This document shows positions 1 through 6,777 of a DNA stretch of 8,691 bases, in pieces. The stretch is taken from assembly GCA_003477185.1 (NCBI GenBank), contig DMTJ01000304.1, positions 1 to 8,691 of the forward strand, in the 5' to 3' direction. Position 1 is the stretch's first letter, and each line of letters starts with the position of its first letter. A program made the position numbers and the translations under genes. This stretch comes from Lentisphaeria bacterium. GTDB lineage: Bacteria > Verrucomicrobiota > Lentisphaeria > JABSQK01 > UBA12247. The notes under the pieces were generated by a model, which saw only the letters and a program-made list of their open reading frames with translations, did not search any database and was not told where the DNA came from.

Positions 1-108
1 TATCAGTTTGCGGATGGACACGTGGCACTGTATCACGCCTACGACTCAGAACTTGTCGGTACTGGGGACCCAATCACCCCCAAAGGCGCTTGGACTATCG
101 AGGCAGGC
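1..108 (+). repeat. Direct repeat copy 1 (H-X9-DG tail)
   Basis: Bases 1-108 match 3151-3258 at 106 of 108 positions; the differences are at 87/3237 (C/T) and 105/3255 (A/G). The offset is exactly 3150 bases. The repeat starts at the window edge, so its true left end is unknown. Beyond base 108 the two copies diverge, although both continue into a gggcccg heptamer (115-121 and 3255-3261). Such near-identity implies a recent duplication or gene conversion, in contrast to the diverged fucosidase tails in the same region. Confidence 0.95.
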
Positions 109-114
109 GATTAA
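1..114 (+). CDS. 3' end of H-X9-DG (prepilin-like) protein, partial
   Basis: The first reading frame is open from the window edge and ends at TAA 112-114, giving 37 residues. It starts YQFADGHV and ends with KGAWTIEAGD. The FADGHV block followed by a short tail with a tryptophan near the end is the C-terminal signature of the prepilin-type 'H-X9-DG' proteins (DUF1559-like). These are numerous in Planctomycetes and Lentisphaerae and have an N-terminal type IV pilin-like segment. The N-terminus, the histidine of the motif and any pilin segment lie outside the window. The sequence is repeated almost exactly at 3151-3258, but only this copy ends in the natural-looking EAGD stop. Fucosidase-like sequence starts immediately after the stop. 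Whether an intact gene lies upstream cannot be judged. The family call is from motif recognition only. Confidence 0.55.
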   Translation, partial: YQFADGHVALYHAYDSELVGTGDPITPKGAWTIEAGD

Positions 115-115
115 G

Positions 116-750
116 GGCCCGGACGGCACCGGGGGCATTCCCCAAGGGGCCGTCACCTCCCTGTTGGGAGCCGGCGAATGGCTGAAGTTCAACAGCGAGG
201 CGATCTACGGAACCAAAACCTCAGGGATCTTGAGCCGGCGGAAATACTGACGGTACCGGTGGGCCCCAATGTGGGAGGGGCTGTCCCAGCCGCGACCCGT
301 TTTGTCACATGGCGCCGGTCGCCGCTGAGGACAGCGCCTCCCACATTGAGCCCCGCCGGTACCACTGACATTTTCCGAACCATCCCATCGATTCTCGCTC
401 AGCGGAGGTGCAGGGATCAAGATTTCTGAACCTGGACCGTGCCCCATGAGGGCGACGAGGTGCAGATCAAGGGCACCCGGGACCGCTTCCTGGGTGGCTT
501 TAATCATACCTTTGCTGCTGACGACTTCTGGTTCACGCGCAAGGAGGACACGGTCTATGTGATTGCCCTGGGCCGACCGGCGGACGGCCGCATTGCCGTC
601 AAGGCCATCAAGGGGCTTGCCATACGCAGCATCCGCCTACTGGGAACCACAGGTGACCTCTCGTGGGCAGAAACACCCGACGCCGTCGAGATCAACCTGC
701 CCGCCTGGAGTGATGACGGTCTGGGCTATGCTCTCGAGATCACATGCTAG
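116..750 (+). pseudogene. Broken GH29 alpha-L-fucosidase, C-terminal part
   Basis: Two pieces of a GH29 alpha-L-fucosidase C-terminal region are present in different frames. The first (116-217, continuing to TGA 248-250) reads GPDGTGGIP, then GEWLKFN and EAIYGT. This is the usual end of the GH29 catalytic barrel, where the family has a 'GP-x-G-x-IP ... GEWL-x-x-N-x-EAIYGT' pattern. The second (430-750, stop TAG 748-750) reads FTRKEDTVYVIALGRP and later IRLLG and INLPAW, matching the C-terminal beta-sandwich. The enzyme family removes alpha-L-fucose from glycans. The catalytic nucleophile and acid/base lie upstream in the family and are absent here, because the sequence begins directly after the H-X9-DG stop. 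The two pieces are separated by a palindromic insertion (252-363) and differ in frame by one, so no active enzyme can be made. A GTG at 439 could open the second piece but would give only a sandwich-domain fragment. Confidence 0.75.
246..369. mobile_element. Palindromic MITE/REP-like insertion with 6-bp target duplication
   Basis: The element spans 252-363 and is one long imperfect inverted repeat. Arms 252-286 and 329-363 pair at 31 of 35 positions. They begin and end with ggtacc and share the core aatgtgggagg. The pairing continues inward with 287-297 against 317-327 (10 of 11), across a one-base bulge at 328, leaving a 19-base loop at 298-316. ACTGAC occurs immediately outside both ends (246-251 and 364-369) as a direct repeat, the mark of a target-site duplication. 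There is no coding sequence inside, so movement would need a transposase supplied in trans. It splits the fucosidase remnant. The gtgggag...ctgtcc core resembles known REP/BIME palindromes in other bacteria, so a RAYT-type (TnpA-REP) origin is a reasonable alternative to a classical MITE. That link is inference. Confidence 0.75.
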
Positions 751-885
751 TGCGGGCAAGCTTGGCAGCGGCACGGATCGAGGGCAACTGTGAAGGCTTT
801 TGCCTTGCAAGAAGCTGCCGCGCAGTTAATGTTCACCTATTCGCATGCCGCGATCTGCTTGCAGTGAACCAGTAAACGTAAACGA

Positions 886-2535
886 GTGAGTGAAATTGTG
901 AACAAACGCCTCTCCTTAAATTTTTTGACGGCCGTTGCCGCCGTGTTGTTCGTAGCTGCCGATGCGGCAGCTGCAGTCGCTTCCGGCGTGAGCCTGAATT
1001 TCGACGCCAATGATCCCGCCAGCGCCATTGACGCCGCGAATTGGAACACAACAGGGACCGTCAGCGGTCACGATTTTGATTTTGCGGGCGATGTGACGCT
1101 TGAAACGGTGACATCTGGCCGCCGCGGAATTTCCCAAGCCTACCGTTTTACGGGCGGCAACGGCGACAATAATCAGCTATCTTGGGACAATCTCTTCGGC
1201 CACAACGTTGGCGCAAGCTGGGAGTTCTGGCTAAAACCTGCGGATACCGGTGACGCAGGGCAAGTCATCTTCGAGTCTGGTGGCTCTGGCGTCGGCTATG
1301 CTATCTGGTACGCGCCAGGAACCATTGGAGATGACAGTGGCACGCTGAACTTCACCATCGACGGGGGCACTGGCGCTCAGATTGAAACGGTAAGCGCCAC
1401 GATCGACACCACCGAATTTCGTCAGATTACCTTGCTCTACCAAGAAGGGGCGATTGACCTTCTGGCGATCTATGTAGACGGACAATTTGTCGATGACAAT
1501 CTCTCCGCAACGGTCAGCGACGACGCGGGCAATGACAACGATAACACTAGCATCGACGATTTTAGCGGCGGCGACGCAGCGGCGCTGGGAAATGCTTCCG
1601 CTGCGATCGCACAGACTGTTGTAGACGGTGAATTCGAAGGCGACATCTCGATCTACCGCGTCTGGGGCGGAATAACCCTAAGCGCAAGCGAGATCTCGGA
1701 TAACTACGAGGCCGTTGTCAACGCTAGTCTCGCGACCGCTGGCGCGGATTTCTACGTTGACGCCAGCGAGGATGCCGATGGGGATCAGGTTTGGGAAGAC
1801 CTGACGCCGGGCAACCCAACCGGCCATGAAATACTGCTGGACAGCTCTCCCGCCGTTACCCGGGTCGCCGTTTCCGGGTCGATTATGCCATTTACGCACG
1901 CCTATGACTTCCCTGGCGGGTCCACCGGAAACGACGCCGGTGGATTGTTCGTCGACACTGGCACAAGTACCCAGCAATCCTTCGAGACATCCAGTAATGC
2001 CAATTGGTCCCTATTCCCCGTCACCTTGGAATTGTGGGTCAAGCCGGATGACCTGACTCCCGGTCCCACAAATGGCCAGATCATCTTTGAAAGTGGAGGA
2101 AGCACTGGGTTGGGAATTCTGATTGATAACAATGAGTTGGTTGTCACGCACGATAATGGGGCACCCCAGATTGCCTACGATCTCAACACGGATCCGTCTG
2201 GTGTTTTGAATGCAGGAGCAACCAGCGACTTCTTCCAGATCGTGGTGACGCATGATGCCGTAACGCCATTTCAGACCATCCTTTACCTCAATGCTCAGCA
2301 GGTCGGCACCGCCAATGATGACGACGGAGACTGGACCGGCGCCGACCCCACGGGCTTCGGAACCCTCGGAGCCACTAATGCTGGCGGATTGGGCGGAGGT
2401 CAGCAGAGCACTGAGAGCTTCGATGGCCAGATTGCTGTTATTCGAGCCTATTACAATCAGATTCTCACGCCGACCGAAGTCCAGGCCAACTACGGTGCGG
2501 CCCTTACGCCCGGAACCGTTATCCTCGTGCGCTGA
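886..2535 (+). CDS. Secreted protein with two LamG/concanavalin-like units
   Basis: This is a 549-residue protein beginning at GTG 886. A second GTG at 898 would give MNKRLSLNFL, a more typical signal-peptide start, and may be the true start; neither has a strong ribosome site. A signal peptide is clear: a basic start, the hydrophobic run LTAVAAVLFVAA, and an alanine-rich cleavage region near residues 25-31. The mature part is two related units of about 250 residues. Each has a beta-strand block ending in WEFWLKP (residues 112-118) or LELWVKP (381-387), then QVIFESGG or QIIFESGG, an Asn/Asp-rich loop, a DGE(F)xG-D/QIAVIRAY-type strand and a closing NYEA/NYGA. This is the LamG_3 / concanavalin A-like lectin-glucanase fold, usually involved in carbohydrate binding or adhesion outside the cell. 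No catalytic glutamate motif is recognised. The protein ends abruptly after the second unit, with no anchor or sorting tail, only a few bases before fucosidase-derived sequence starts. The 135 bases upstream hold no convincing promoter. Confidence 0.85.
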   Translation: MSEIVNKRLSLNFLTAVAAVLFVAADAAAAVASGVSLNFDANDPASAIDAANWNTTGTVSGHDFDFAGDVTLETVTSGRRGISQAYRFTGGNGDNNQLSWDNLFGHNVGASWEFWLKPADTGDAGQVIFESGGSGVGYAIWYAPGTIGDDSGTLNFTIDGGTGAQIETVSATIDTTEFRQITLLYQEGAIDLLAIYVDGQFVDDNLSATVSDDAGNDNDNTSIDDFSGGDAAALGNASAAIAQTVVDGEFEGDISIYRVWGGITLSASEISDNYEAVVNASLATAGADFYVDASEDADGDQVWEDLTPGNPTGHEILLDSSPAVTRVAVSGSIMPFTHAYDFPGGSTGNDAGGLFVDTGTSTQQSFETSSNANWSLFPVTLELWVKPDDLTPGPTNGQIIFESGGSTGLGILIDNNELVVTHDNGAPQIAYDLNTDPSGVLNAGATSDFFQIVVTHDAVTPFQTILYLNAQQVGTANDDDGDWTGADPTGFGTLGATNAGGLGGGQQSTESFDGQIAVIRAYYNQILTPTEVQANYGAALTPGTVILVR

Positions 2536-2557
2536 GAGGGCCGCTTTCAACCTCCGG

Positions 2558-2644
2558 TGGCCAGAAACACCTGGCTGTTGAGAGATCAACCTGCCCGCCT
2601 TCAACGATGACGTCTTGGGCTACGTGTTGGCCGTGAAATGCTGA
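2558..2644 (+). pseudogene. Tail fragment of a second GH29 fucosidase
   Basis: The last 29 codons match the end of the other fucosidase remnant (664-750) codon for codon, with both stretches 87 bases long. WPETPGC-stop-EINLPA corresponds to WAETPDAVEINLPA, then FNDDVLGYVLAVKC to WSDDGLGYALEITC. An in-frame TGA (2579-2581) replaces the valine codon, so even this tail is inactivated. Similarity fades upstream near 2546, about ten bases after the stop of the LamG gene, so almost the whole fucosidase gene is missing. The two tails differ at many positions, indicating old paralogues rather than a fresh duplication. The terminal TGA (2642-2644) overlaps the ATG of the sulfatase remnant in ATGCTGA (2638-2644). 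This implies that fucosidase and sulfatase were once translationally coupled in one operon. Confidence 0.7.
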
Positions 2645-3306
2645 ATGTCGTCCTGGTCATGACAGACCAGCATCGGGCTGATTGCCTAGGCTTCAATGGC
2701 CATCCAATAGTTGAGACCCCGCACTTGGACAGCTTGGCCGCAGATGGCGTGCACTTCACGAGCGCCTACTCAGCGGTGCCCTCGTGCATCCCGGCCCGGG
2801 CGGTCCTGATGACCGGGTAAACCGCCTGGCATACCGGGGGCCTAGGCATGGGGCAAGGGCAAGCGCCTTCACCCGACCAACTGGACGTCTCGCGAAGCGA
2901 TCAACCGCCAACCGTCGATGGCGCCAGCGTCGTCGACGCCCTTACCGGCAAGTCCTGGCGCGACTACCTGCATGGCGAGCACTGCACCTGCTATGCCGCC
3001 TCCGAGGAAATGCAGTTTCTCACGGACGGCCAGCGCAGGTACATCTGGTTCCCCGAACAGCAACTTGCGGCCCGAGGAAATGGCAACTTCAACCCGGCCA
3101 GCAATCCAGTAAACCATACGCTGGCTTTGCATGGCCAAGGTCGGGTGAACTATCAGTTTGCGGATGGACACGTGGCACTGTATCACGCCTACGACTCAGA
3201 ACTTGTCGGTACTGGGGACCCAATCACCCCCAAAGGTGCTTGGACTATCGAGGCGGGCCCGAAGGGGAGCCGCGCGAACGTTCCAAGTGTCGGTTTCTGG
3301 AAATAA
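2638..3306 (+). pseudogene. Sulfatase remnant fused in frame to an H-X9-DG tail
   Basis: One frame of 223 codons runs from ATG 2638 to TAA 3304-3306, broken only by TAA 2818-2820. The first 60 residues are a type I (formylglycine) sulfatase N-terminus. LVMTDQHRAD carries the metal-binding aspartate D10, followed by TPHLDSLA and then C50-I-P-A-R54, the C-x-P-x-R signature whose cysteine becomes formylglycine. After the stop the sulfatase continues in frame with TAWHTGGLGMG, so one CAA-to-TAA change would explain the nonsense codon. Around 2866-2900 the sequence jumps to the sulfatase C-terminus (VDGAS, WRDYLHGEH, FLTDGQRRYIWFPE). Roughly 300 residues of the usual 450-500 are missing. From about 3060 the frame passes into an H-X9-DG tail (NPVNHTLALHG, FADGHV; spacing between H and DG is ten). 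It ends with a divergent GPKGSRANVPSVGFWK. An active sulfatase is not possible. The family would remove sulfate esters from glycans. Confidence 0.8.
3151..3258 (+). repeat. Direct repeat copy 2 (H-X9-DG tail)
   Basis: This is the second copy of the repeat at 1-108, with 106 of 108 bases identical. It forms part of the C-terminal segment of the sulfatase/H-X9-DG chimera and is in the same coding frame as copy 1. Sequence 5' of 3151 has no counterpart in the window because copy 1 begins at the edge. Right after the repeat the sequence differs from copy 1. The aggcgattaa of copy 1 (105-114) is absent here, so the natural stop is lost and the frame runs on for 15 more codons. Confidence 0.95.
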
Positions 3307-3324
3307 GACCAATGTCAAGCAAAT

Positions 3325-3360
3325 AGATTGGCTAGCCATTTTGTCGGCCGCAGCCAATCT
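3325..3360 (+). other. Stem-loop after the sulfatase remnant
   Basis: The nine-base arms agattggct (3325-3333) and agccaatct (3352-3360) are perfect reverse complements with an 18-base loop. The structure lies 19 bases after the stop of the sulfatase/H-X9-DG frame and about 110 bases before the next gene. That position would suit a transcription end or an RNA-processing site. There is no following T-run, so it is not a typical intrinsic terminator and may be chance. Confidence 0.3.
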
Positions 3361-3460
3361 GCGGGACTTTGAAGTTGCCTGCGGTGCCGTCCAATTCGCA
3401 CAACCATCCTCGCTTCAGCCCTGCTTCAGCCATAACCGTCTACCTTTACTCTACGCGCAC

Positions 3461-3466
3461 AGGAAA
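3461..3466 (+). promoter_or_regulatory. Ribosome binding site for the large hydrolase gene
   Basis: AGGAAA stands just ahead of two consecutive ATG codons (3469 and 3472). The AGGA core is four bases from the first ATG and seven from the second, so the second is the better-spaced start. An in-frame TAA at 3433-3435 rules out a longer N-terminus, which matters because it excludes a missed signal peptide. Confidence 0.6.
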
Positions 3467-3468
3467 CC

Positions 3469-6400
3469 ATGATGCAAACCGAGCGATTCACGCTGGAATT
3501 CGACGACGCGGCCCGCCCGCGAGCCCTGAACCTGCTGGACGGCAATCCGCTGCTGACAACGCTGGCCCACGGAGACGGCTTCGTGCTGCACGGCGAGTGC
3601 CCAGAGTCCCCGCAAGTACGCTTGGAACGCCTGGTGCCGCAAGGCGATAATCGGTTGCTCGTGACAGCCCGCGATGGAGGGCAGGGGATCCTGCTCGAAG
3701 TGAAGGAGCGGGCCCACTACATCACCTTCCGGATCGTCGAACTGCAAGGCATTGATACCGCGGCCTTCGGGCGTCTCGACTTCTCGCTGAACGCTGACTC
3801 CCGCGTTGGCGTGATGGAGCTTGACCACATGACTGTGGTGCAGGATGATCCGGAAGGCGTGCGGGTAAGTTGGCCCTACCTCAAGCACGGCGGTACGGAA
3901 AATCCGTACGGTGGTTTCGCACTTTACGTTGCCCAAGACCCAGCTGACGAGGACGACATCATCCTGCACATCTGGGTCGACGAAGGCCTGCCGCATCCGC
4001 AGGTTGAGGGCCCGTGGGACCTGGCCGCGGCCCGCGACCTCGTCGCAGAATGGCAGCGCAAGTACGCCGACCAGAGCCAGTTCTATCTGGAAGCTCAGAA
4101 CCCGGAAGAACTCTACGAGGGCGTCCAATACGCCGAACGTGCCGGCGTAAAGGACATCTACCTTTTTACCAACACCTGGCATGCCGACGGCGGCTTCTGG
4201 CCACGTGCCAGCTTGAACTGGGCCGTGCGCAAAGACGTCTTCCCCCGCGGCGAAGCGGACCTCCGCGCGTTCTCCAATCACCTTGAAAGCAAAGGCATGC
4301 ACCTGAAAATCCACTGGGTCAGCGGGGGAATCTGCGAGCATGATCCGCGCTATATCCTGCCCCAGCCGGACCCGCGGCTGGCCAACTGGATCACCGGCCA
4401 GCTCGTGGCGGCAGTAGACACCAAGGAGACGACACTCCTGTTCAAGCCGGAGCCCGGTTTCGACAAGCGTTCACTCGACGCAGTCGTCAACAATCATCGG
4501 GGGCAAATGCCGTCGCATGTGCGTGTCGGCGCTGAGTTGATTCAGGTCGGATCGTTCGGCGACACCGATGCAGAGATTTGGACACTACGGGACTGCGTGC
4601 GCGGCGCGTCCGGCACCGGTGCCAGACAGCATGCCACGGGCGTCGAACTCACAGGGCTCCAACGCCCGTACAACATCGTCTTTACGCCCGATGTCGATTC
4701 AACCTTGCTCGACGAAATGGCCGAAGGCTTTGCCGGGCTGGTCAATCGCTGCCGGATCATGAATGTCGAGTACGACGGCTACGAGATTCACGGCTATGCC
4801 GGCCGCTGGGGCTGCGAAAAGTTCGCCACAAAGGTCTACGCCGCGCTTGATCACACGGTCGCATCGAACACCAGTGGCGGGAGTGCGCCTCGTTGCTGGA
4901 TCGAATATCGGCTTAACTCCACCAAGGAACTGATGCGCGGGAACAACCCCGCCACCCACGGCGGCTACAGCGCGGCTGTCATGCTTGACTCCCCAATGCG
5001 CCCGGCCAGCCGGGTCACAGAAGCCCATTTCTCCATGAGCAAAGCGGCAGCCAATGACTCCAACCGCTTCAGCCTCACCAAGCCTCAGCCCATGTTTGGA
5101 ATTTCGCCGGGCACCCTCAAGCAACATGGCCGGACAGACGAAATTATTGAAGTGGTCTGCGACTGGAAAGAGGTCAGCCGCCACCTCAGTGCTGAACAAC
5201 GCCAGACCATGCGGGCGACCTTCGGGCCGCCTGAGCTGCGCTTGCGGGACGCAAGTCGCGACCCGTCTTCCGAGATTGTCTGGATGCTGCGACATGCGCC
5301 CACCGCGTGGCACATCGTCCCAGTTCGGGTTCTGACCCGCCACGGCGGCGACATCAAGTGGCATAGCTGGCAGGAACATGGCCCAATTATGCCTCGCCAG
5401 TTCATCAAACCCGGTCAACCGCTGCGCTTGCTTAACCCCAATCCGGCACAGGCACCGCGCTTCACCGTCCAGTGCCTCTCTGGTTTCGATCCCACAGAAC
5501 CCACCGTAACGGTGGACCCCGTAGCGCTGCAAGGGCTGTACTGGATCTGCGACAAGGCGGCTGCGAATACCGCGTCCCATACAGCTCACGCCGAGAGCGT
5601 CCACTTCCGCAAGACCTTCAACGTGCCAGCGGACTTCCGCGCCGGCACCGCGCGCTTCTTATTTGCCACGGATGATCACTTGGAGCTGTGGGTCAATGGC
5701 GTCCAGGCAGGGGAGGGCGGAAGCCGCACGCAGATGACGGCATGGGACATCACCCCTTACCTCAAGGCTGGCGAGAACCTCCTGGCGGTTGCCGCCACCA
5801 GTGTGGTTGGCAAACTCGAGATCGTGCCGGTCCGCACGGCGGCTCAACAGCGCGAGGCCGAGCACGTCGCCGGCTTCGAAGGCAAAGCTGCCGCTGACAG
5901 CTTCGAAATTCCGATCGACACGAGCTGGCGCTGCGCCGCCGTCGCATCCATGGGTTGGCAGCAAGCAGAGTTCGACGACTCTGGCTGGGGCCCCGTCGTG
6001 AGTCTGGTCGACGCGGGCGGCGCGCCGGTCACCGGCAGTATTCCGCTGCAGCCAGCTGCCAGCGACATGCAGGAAACCTGTGACATGGCCTTTGCGGACA
6101 CCGCAAATGGCCTGCAGATCAGCTGCGACAACGCAGCCGACGAACGTCGCACCTTTGAGGACGCCATCCCATTCTGCTCTCGTCGGGTGGACATGACCAG
6201 GCACCGCGGCATCGGCCTGGAAGTCACCGGCGACGGCAGCGGGGCTCTGCTTGTGATTCGGATTCCTGGTCGCGACTACCTCGTGCCCATCGACTTCACT
6301 GGCAGCCGCTACATCGAGATCCCCAAGGGCGAAGTGAGCTGGGCCGACGATCGCTGGGGCTGGCGCGTGGCCACTCACCACGCAGACTACGCGCAGGTTG

Positions 6401-6777
6401 ACCGCATCCACCTGGGCTTTGGTGCAGTACCAGGGAAAACACGTGCCAGCGTCGAGATCCGAAACCTTCGCGCCCTGCGCGAGATTTCCACGCAGTTGCA
6501 GGACCCAGTGATTCAGATTGGTGCGGGCACCTTGCGTTGCACGGGCGCCGTGCAGAGCAGCGAATACCTCGAGTATAGCGGTGGGCAGACCGCGCGGGTC
6601 TACGACCGAAACTGGAATCTACTGCGGGATCTTCCGGTCGAGACCGTGGACTTCTCGATGCCCAACGGCGAGGAGACCGTCACGATCACCGGCTCCGGCG
6701 GATCACCCGTCCCTTGGCTCGACGTTCAGATCATGACCGACGGAACGGCCCTTGTCGTCGCAAAGCCCGAGGCCTAA
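3469..6777 (+). CDS. Large putative glycoside hydrolase, TIM-barrel plus beta-sandwich domains
   Basis: This is an intact 1102-residue protein; initiation may be at the second ATG (3472). The N-terminal ~190 residues are beta-rich, like the sandwich domain preceding many hydrolase barrels. Residues ~200-520 look like a TIM barrel. YLFTNTWHADGGFW (231-244) suggests a strand end plus loop, LKIHWVSGGICEHD (279-292) another, and NVEYDGYEIHGY (432-443) a strand bearing acidic residues E434, D436 and E439, the best candidates for catalysis. The layout recalls alpha-galactosidase-like clans, but I do not recognise a numbered GH family. Residues ~685-785 (LYWICDK, FRKTFNVP, HLELWVNG, WDITPYLKAGENLLAV) form a galactose-binding-like jelly roll, as in rhamnosidases and beta-galactosidases. 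Residues ~860-1005 look like a further carbohydrate-binding sandwich. No signal peptide or membrane segment is seen, so the protein is probably cytoplasmic and may act on imported oligosaccharides. The substrate is unknown. Proximity to fucosidase and sulfatase remnants hints at a sulfated or fucosylated glycan, but only weakly. Confidence 0.7.
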   Translation: MMQTERFTLEFDDAARPRALNLLDGNPLLTTLAHGDGFVLHGECPESPQVRLERLVPQGDNRLLVTARDGGQGILLEVKERAHYITFRIVELQGIDTAAFGRLDFSLNADSRVGVMELDHMTVVQDDPEGVRVSWPYLKHGGTENPYGGFALYVAQDPADEDDIILHIWVDEGLPHPQVEGPWDLAAARDLVAEWQRKYADQSQFYLEAQNPEELYEGVQYAERAGVKDIYLFTNTWHADGGFWPRASLNWAVRKDVFPRGEADLRAFSNHLESKGMHLKIHWVSGGICEHDPRYILPQPDPRLANWITGQLVAAVDTKETTLLFKPEPGFDKRSLDAVVNNHRGQMPSHVRVGAELIQVGSFGDTDAEIWTLRDCVRGASGTGARQHATGVELTGLQRPYNIVFTPDVDSTLLDEMAEGFAGLVNRCRIMNVEYDGYEIHGYAGRWGCEKFATKVYAALDHTVASNTSGGSAPRCWIEYRLNSTKELMRGNNPATHGGYSAAVMLDSPMRPASRVTEAHFSMSKAAANDSNRFSLTKPQPMFGISPGTLKQHGRTDEIIEVVCDWKEVSRHLSAEQRQTMRATFGPPELRLRDASRDPSSEIVWMLRHAPTAWHIVPVRVLTRHGGDIKWHSWQEHGPIMPRQFIKPGQPLRLLNPNPAQAPRFTVQCLSGFDPTEPTVTVDPVALQGLYWICDKAAANTASHTAHAESVHFRKTFNVPADFRAGTARFLFATDDHLELWVNGVQAGEGGSRTQMTAWDITPYLKAGENLLAVAATSVVGKLEIVPVRTAAQQREAEHVAGFEGKAAADSFEIPIDTSWRCAAVASMGWQQAEFDDSGWGPVVSLVDAGGAPVTGSIPLQPAASDMQETCDMAFADTANGLQISCDNAADERRTFEDAIPFCSRRVDMTRHRGIGLEVTGDGSGALLVIRIPGRDYLVPIDFTGSRYIEIPKGEVSWADDRWGWRVATHHADYAQVDRIHLGFGAVPGKTRASVEIRNLRALREISTQLQDPVIQIGAGTLRCTGAVQSSEYLEYSGGQTARVYDRNWNLLRDLPVETVDFSMPNGEETVTITGSGGSPVPWLDVQIMTDGTALVVAKPEA

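Noticed and set aside
793..806. Small hairpin aaggc-TTTT-gcctt after the first fucosidase remnant
   Set aside because: A five-base stem without a following T-run is too weak to call a terminator.
2011..2604. Minus-strand open frame of 197 codons across the end of the LamG gene
   Set aside because: It crosses the LamG gene and the fucosidase tail, both supported on the plus strand, and its translation has no recognisable features.
2784..3326. 180-codon frame overlapping the sulfatase remnant
   Set aside because: The sulfatase and H-X9-DG motifs lie in a different frame; the arginine-rich translation is typical of an out-of-frame reading.
3412..3431. Two copies of gcttcagcc eleven bases apart before the large hydrolase
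   Set aside because: Two short copies are compatible with chance; there is no array, so this is neither a CRISPR nor a convincing operator.
3451..4341. Long minus-strand open frame (296 codons) opposite the large hydrolase
   Set aside because: It is antisense to a well-supported gene with a ribosome site and recognisable motifs. Such frames arise easily in GC-rich coding sequence, and the translation shows no domain.
4699..5604. Minus-strand open frame of 301 codons
   Set aside because: It is a shadow of the large hydrolase gene on the opposite strand, with no recognisable motif or start signal.
5659..6411. Minus-strand open frame of 250 codons
   Set aside because: It is antisense to the large hydrolase, and no domain is recognisable.
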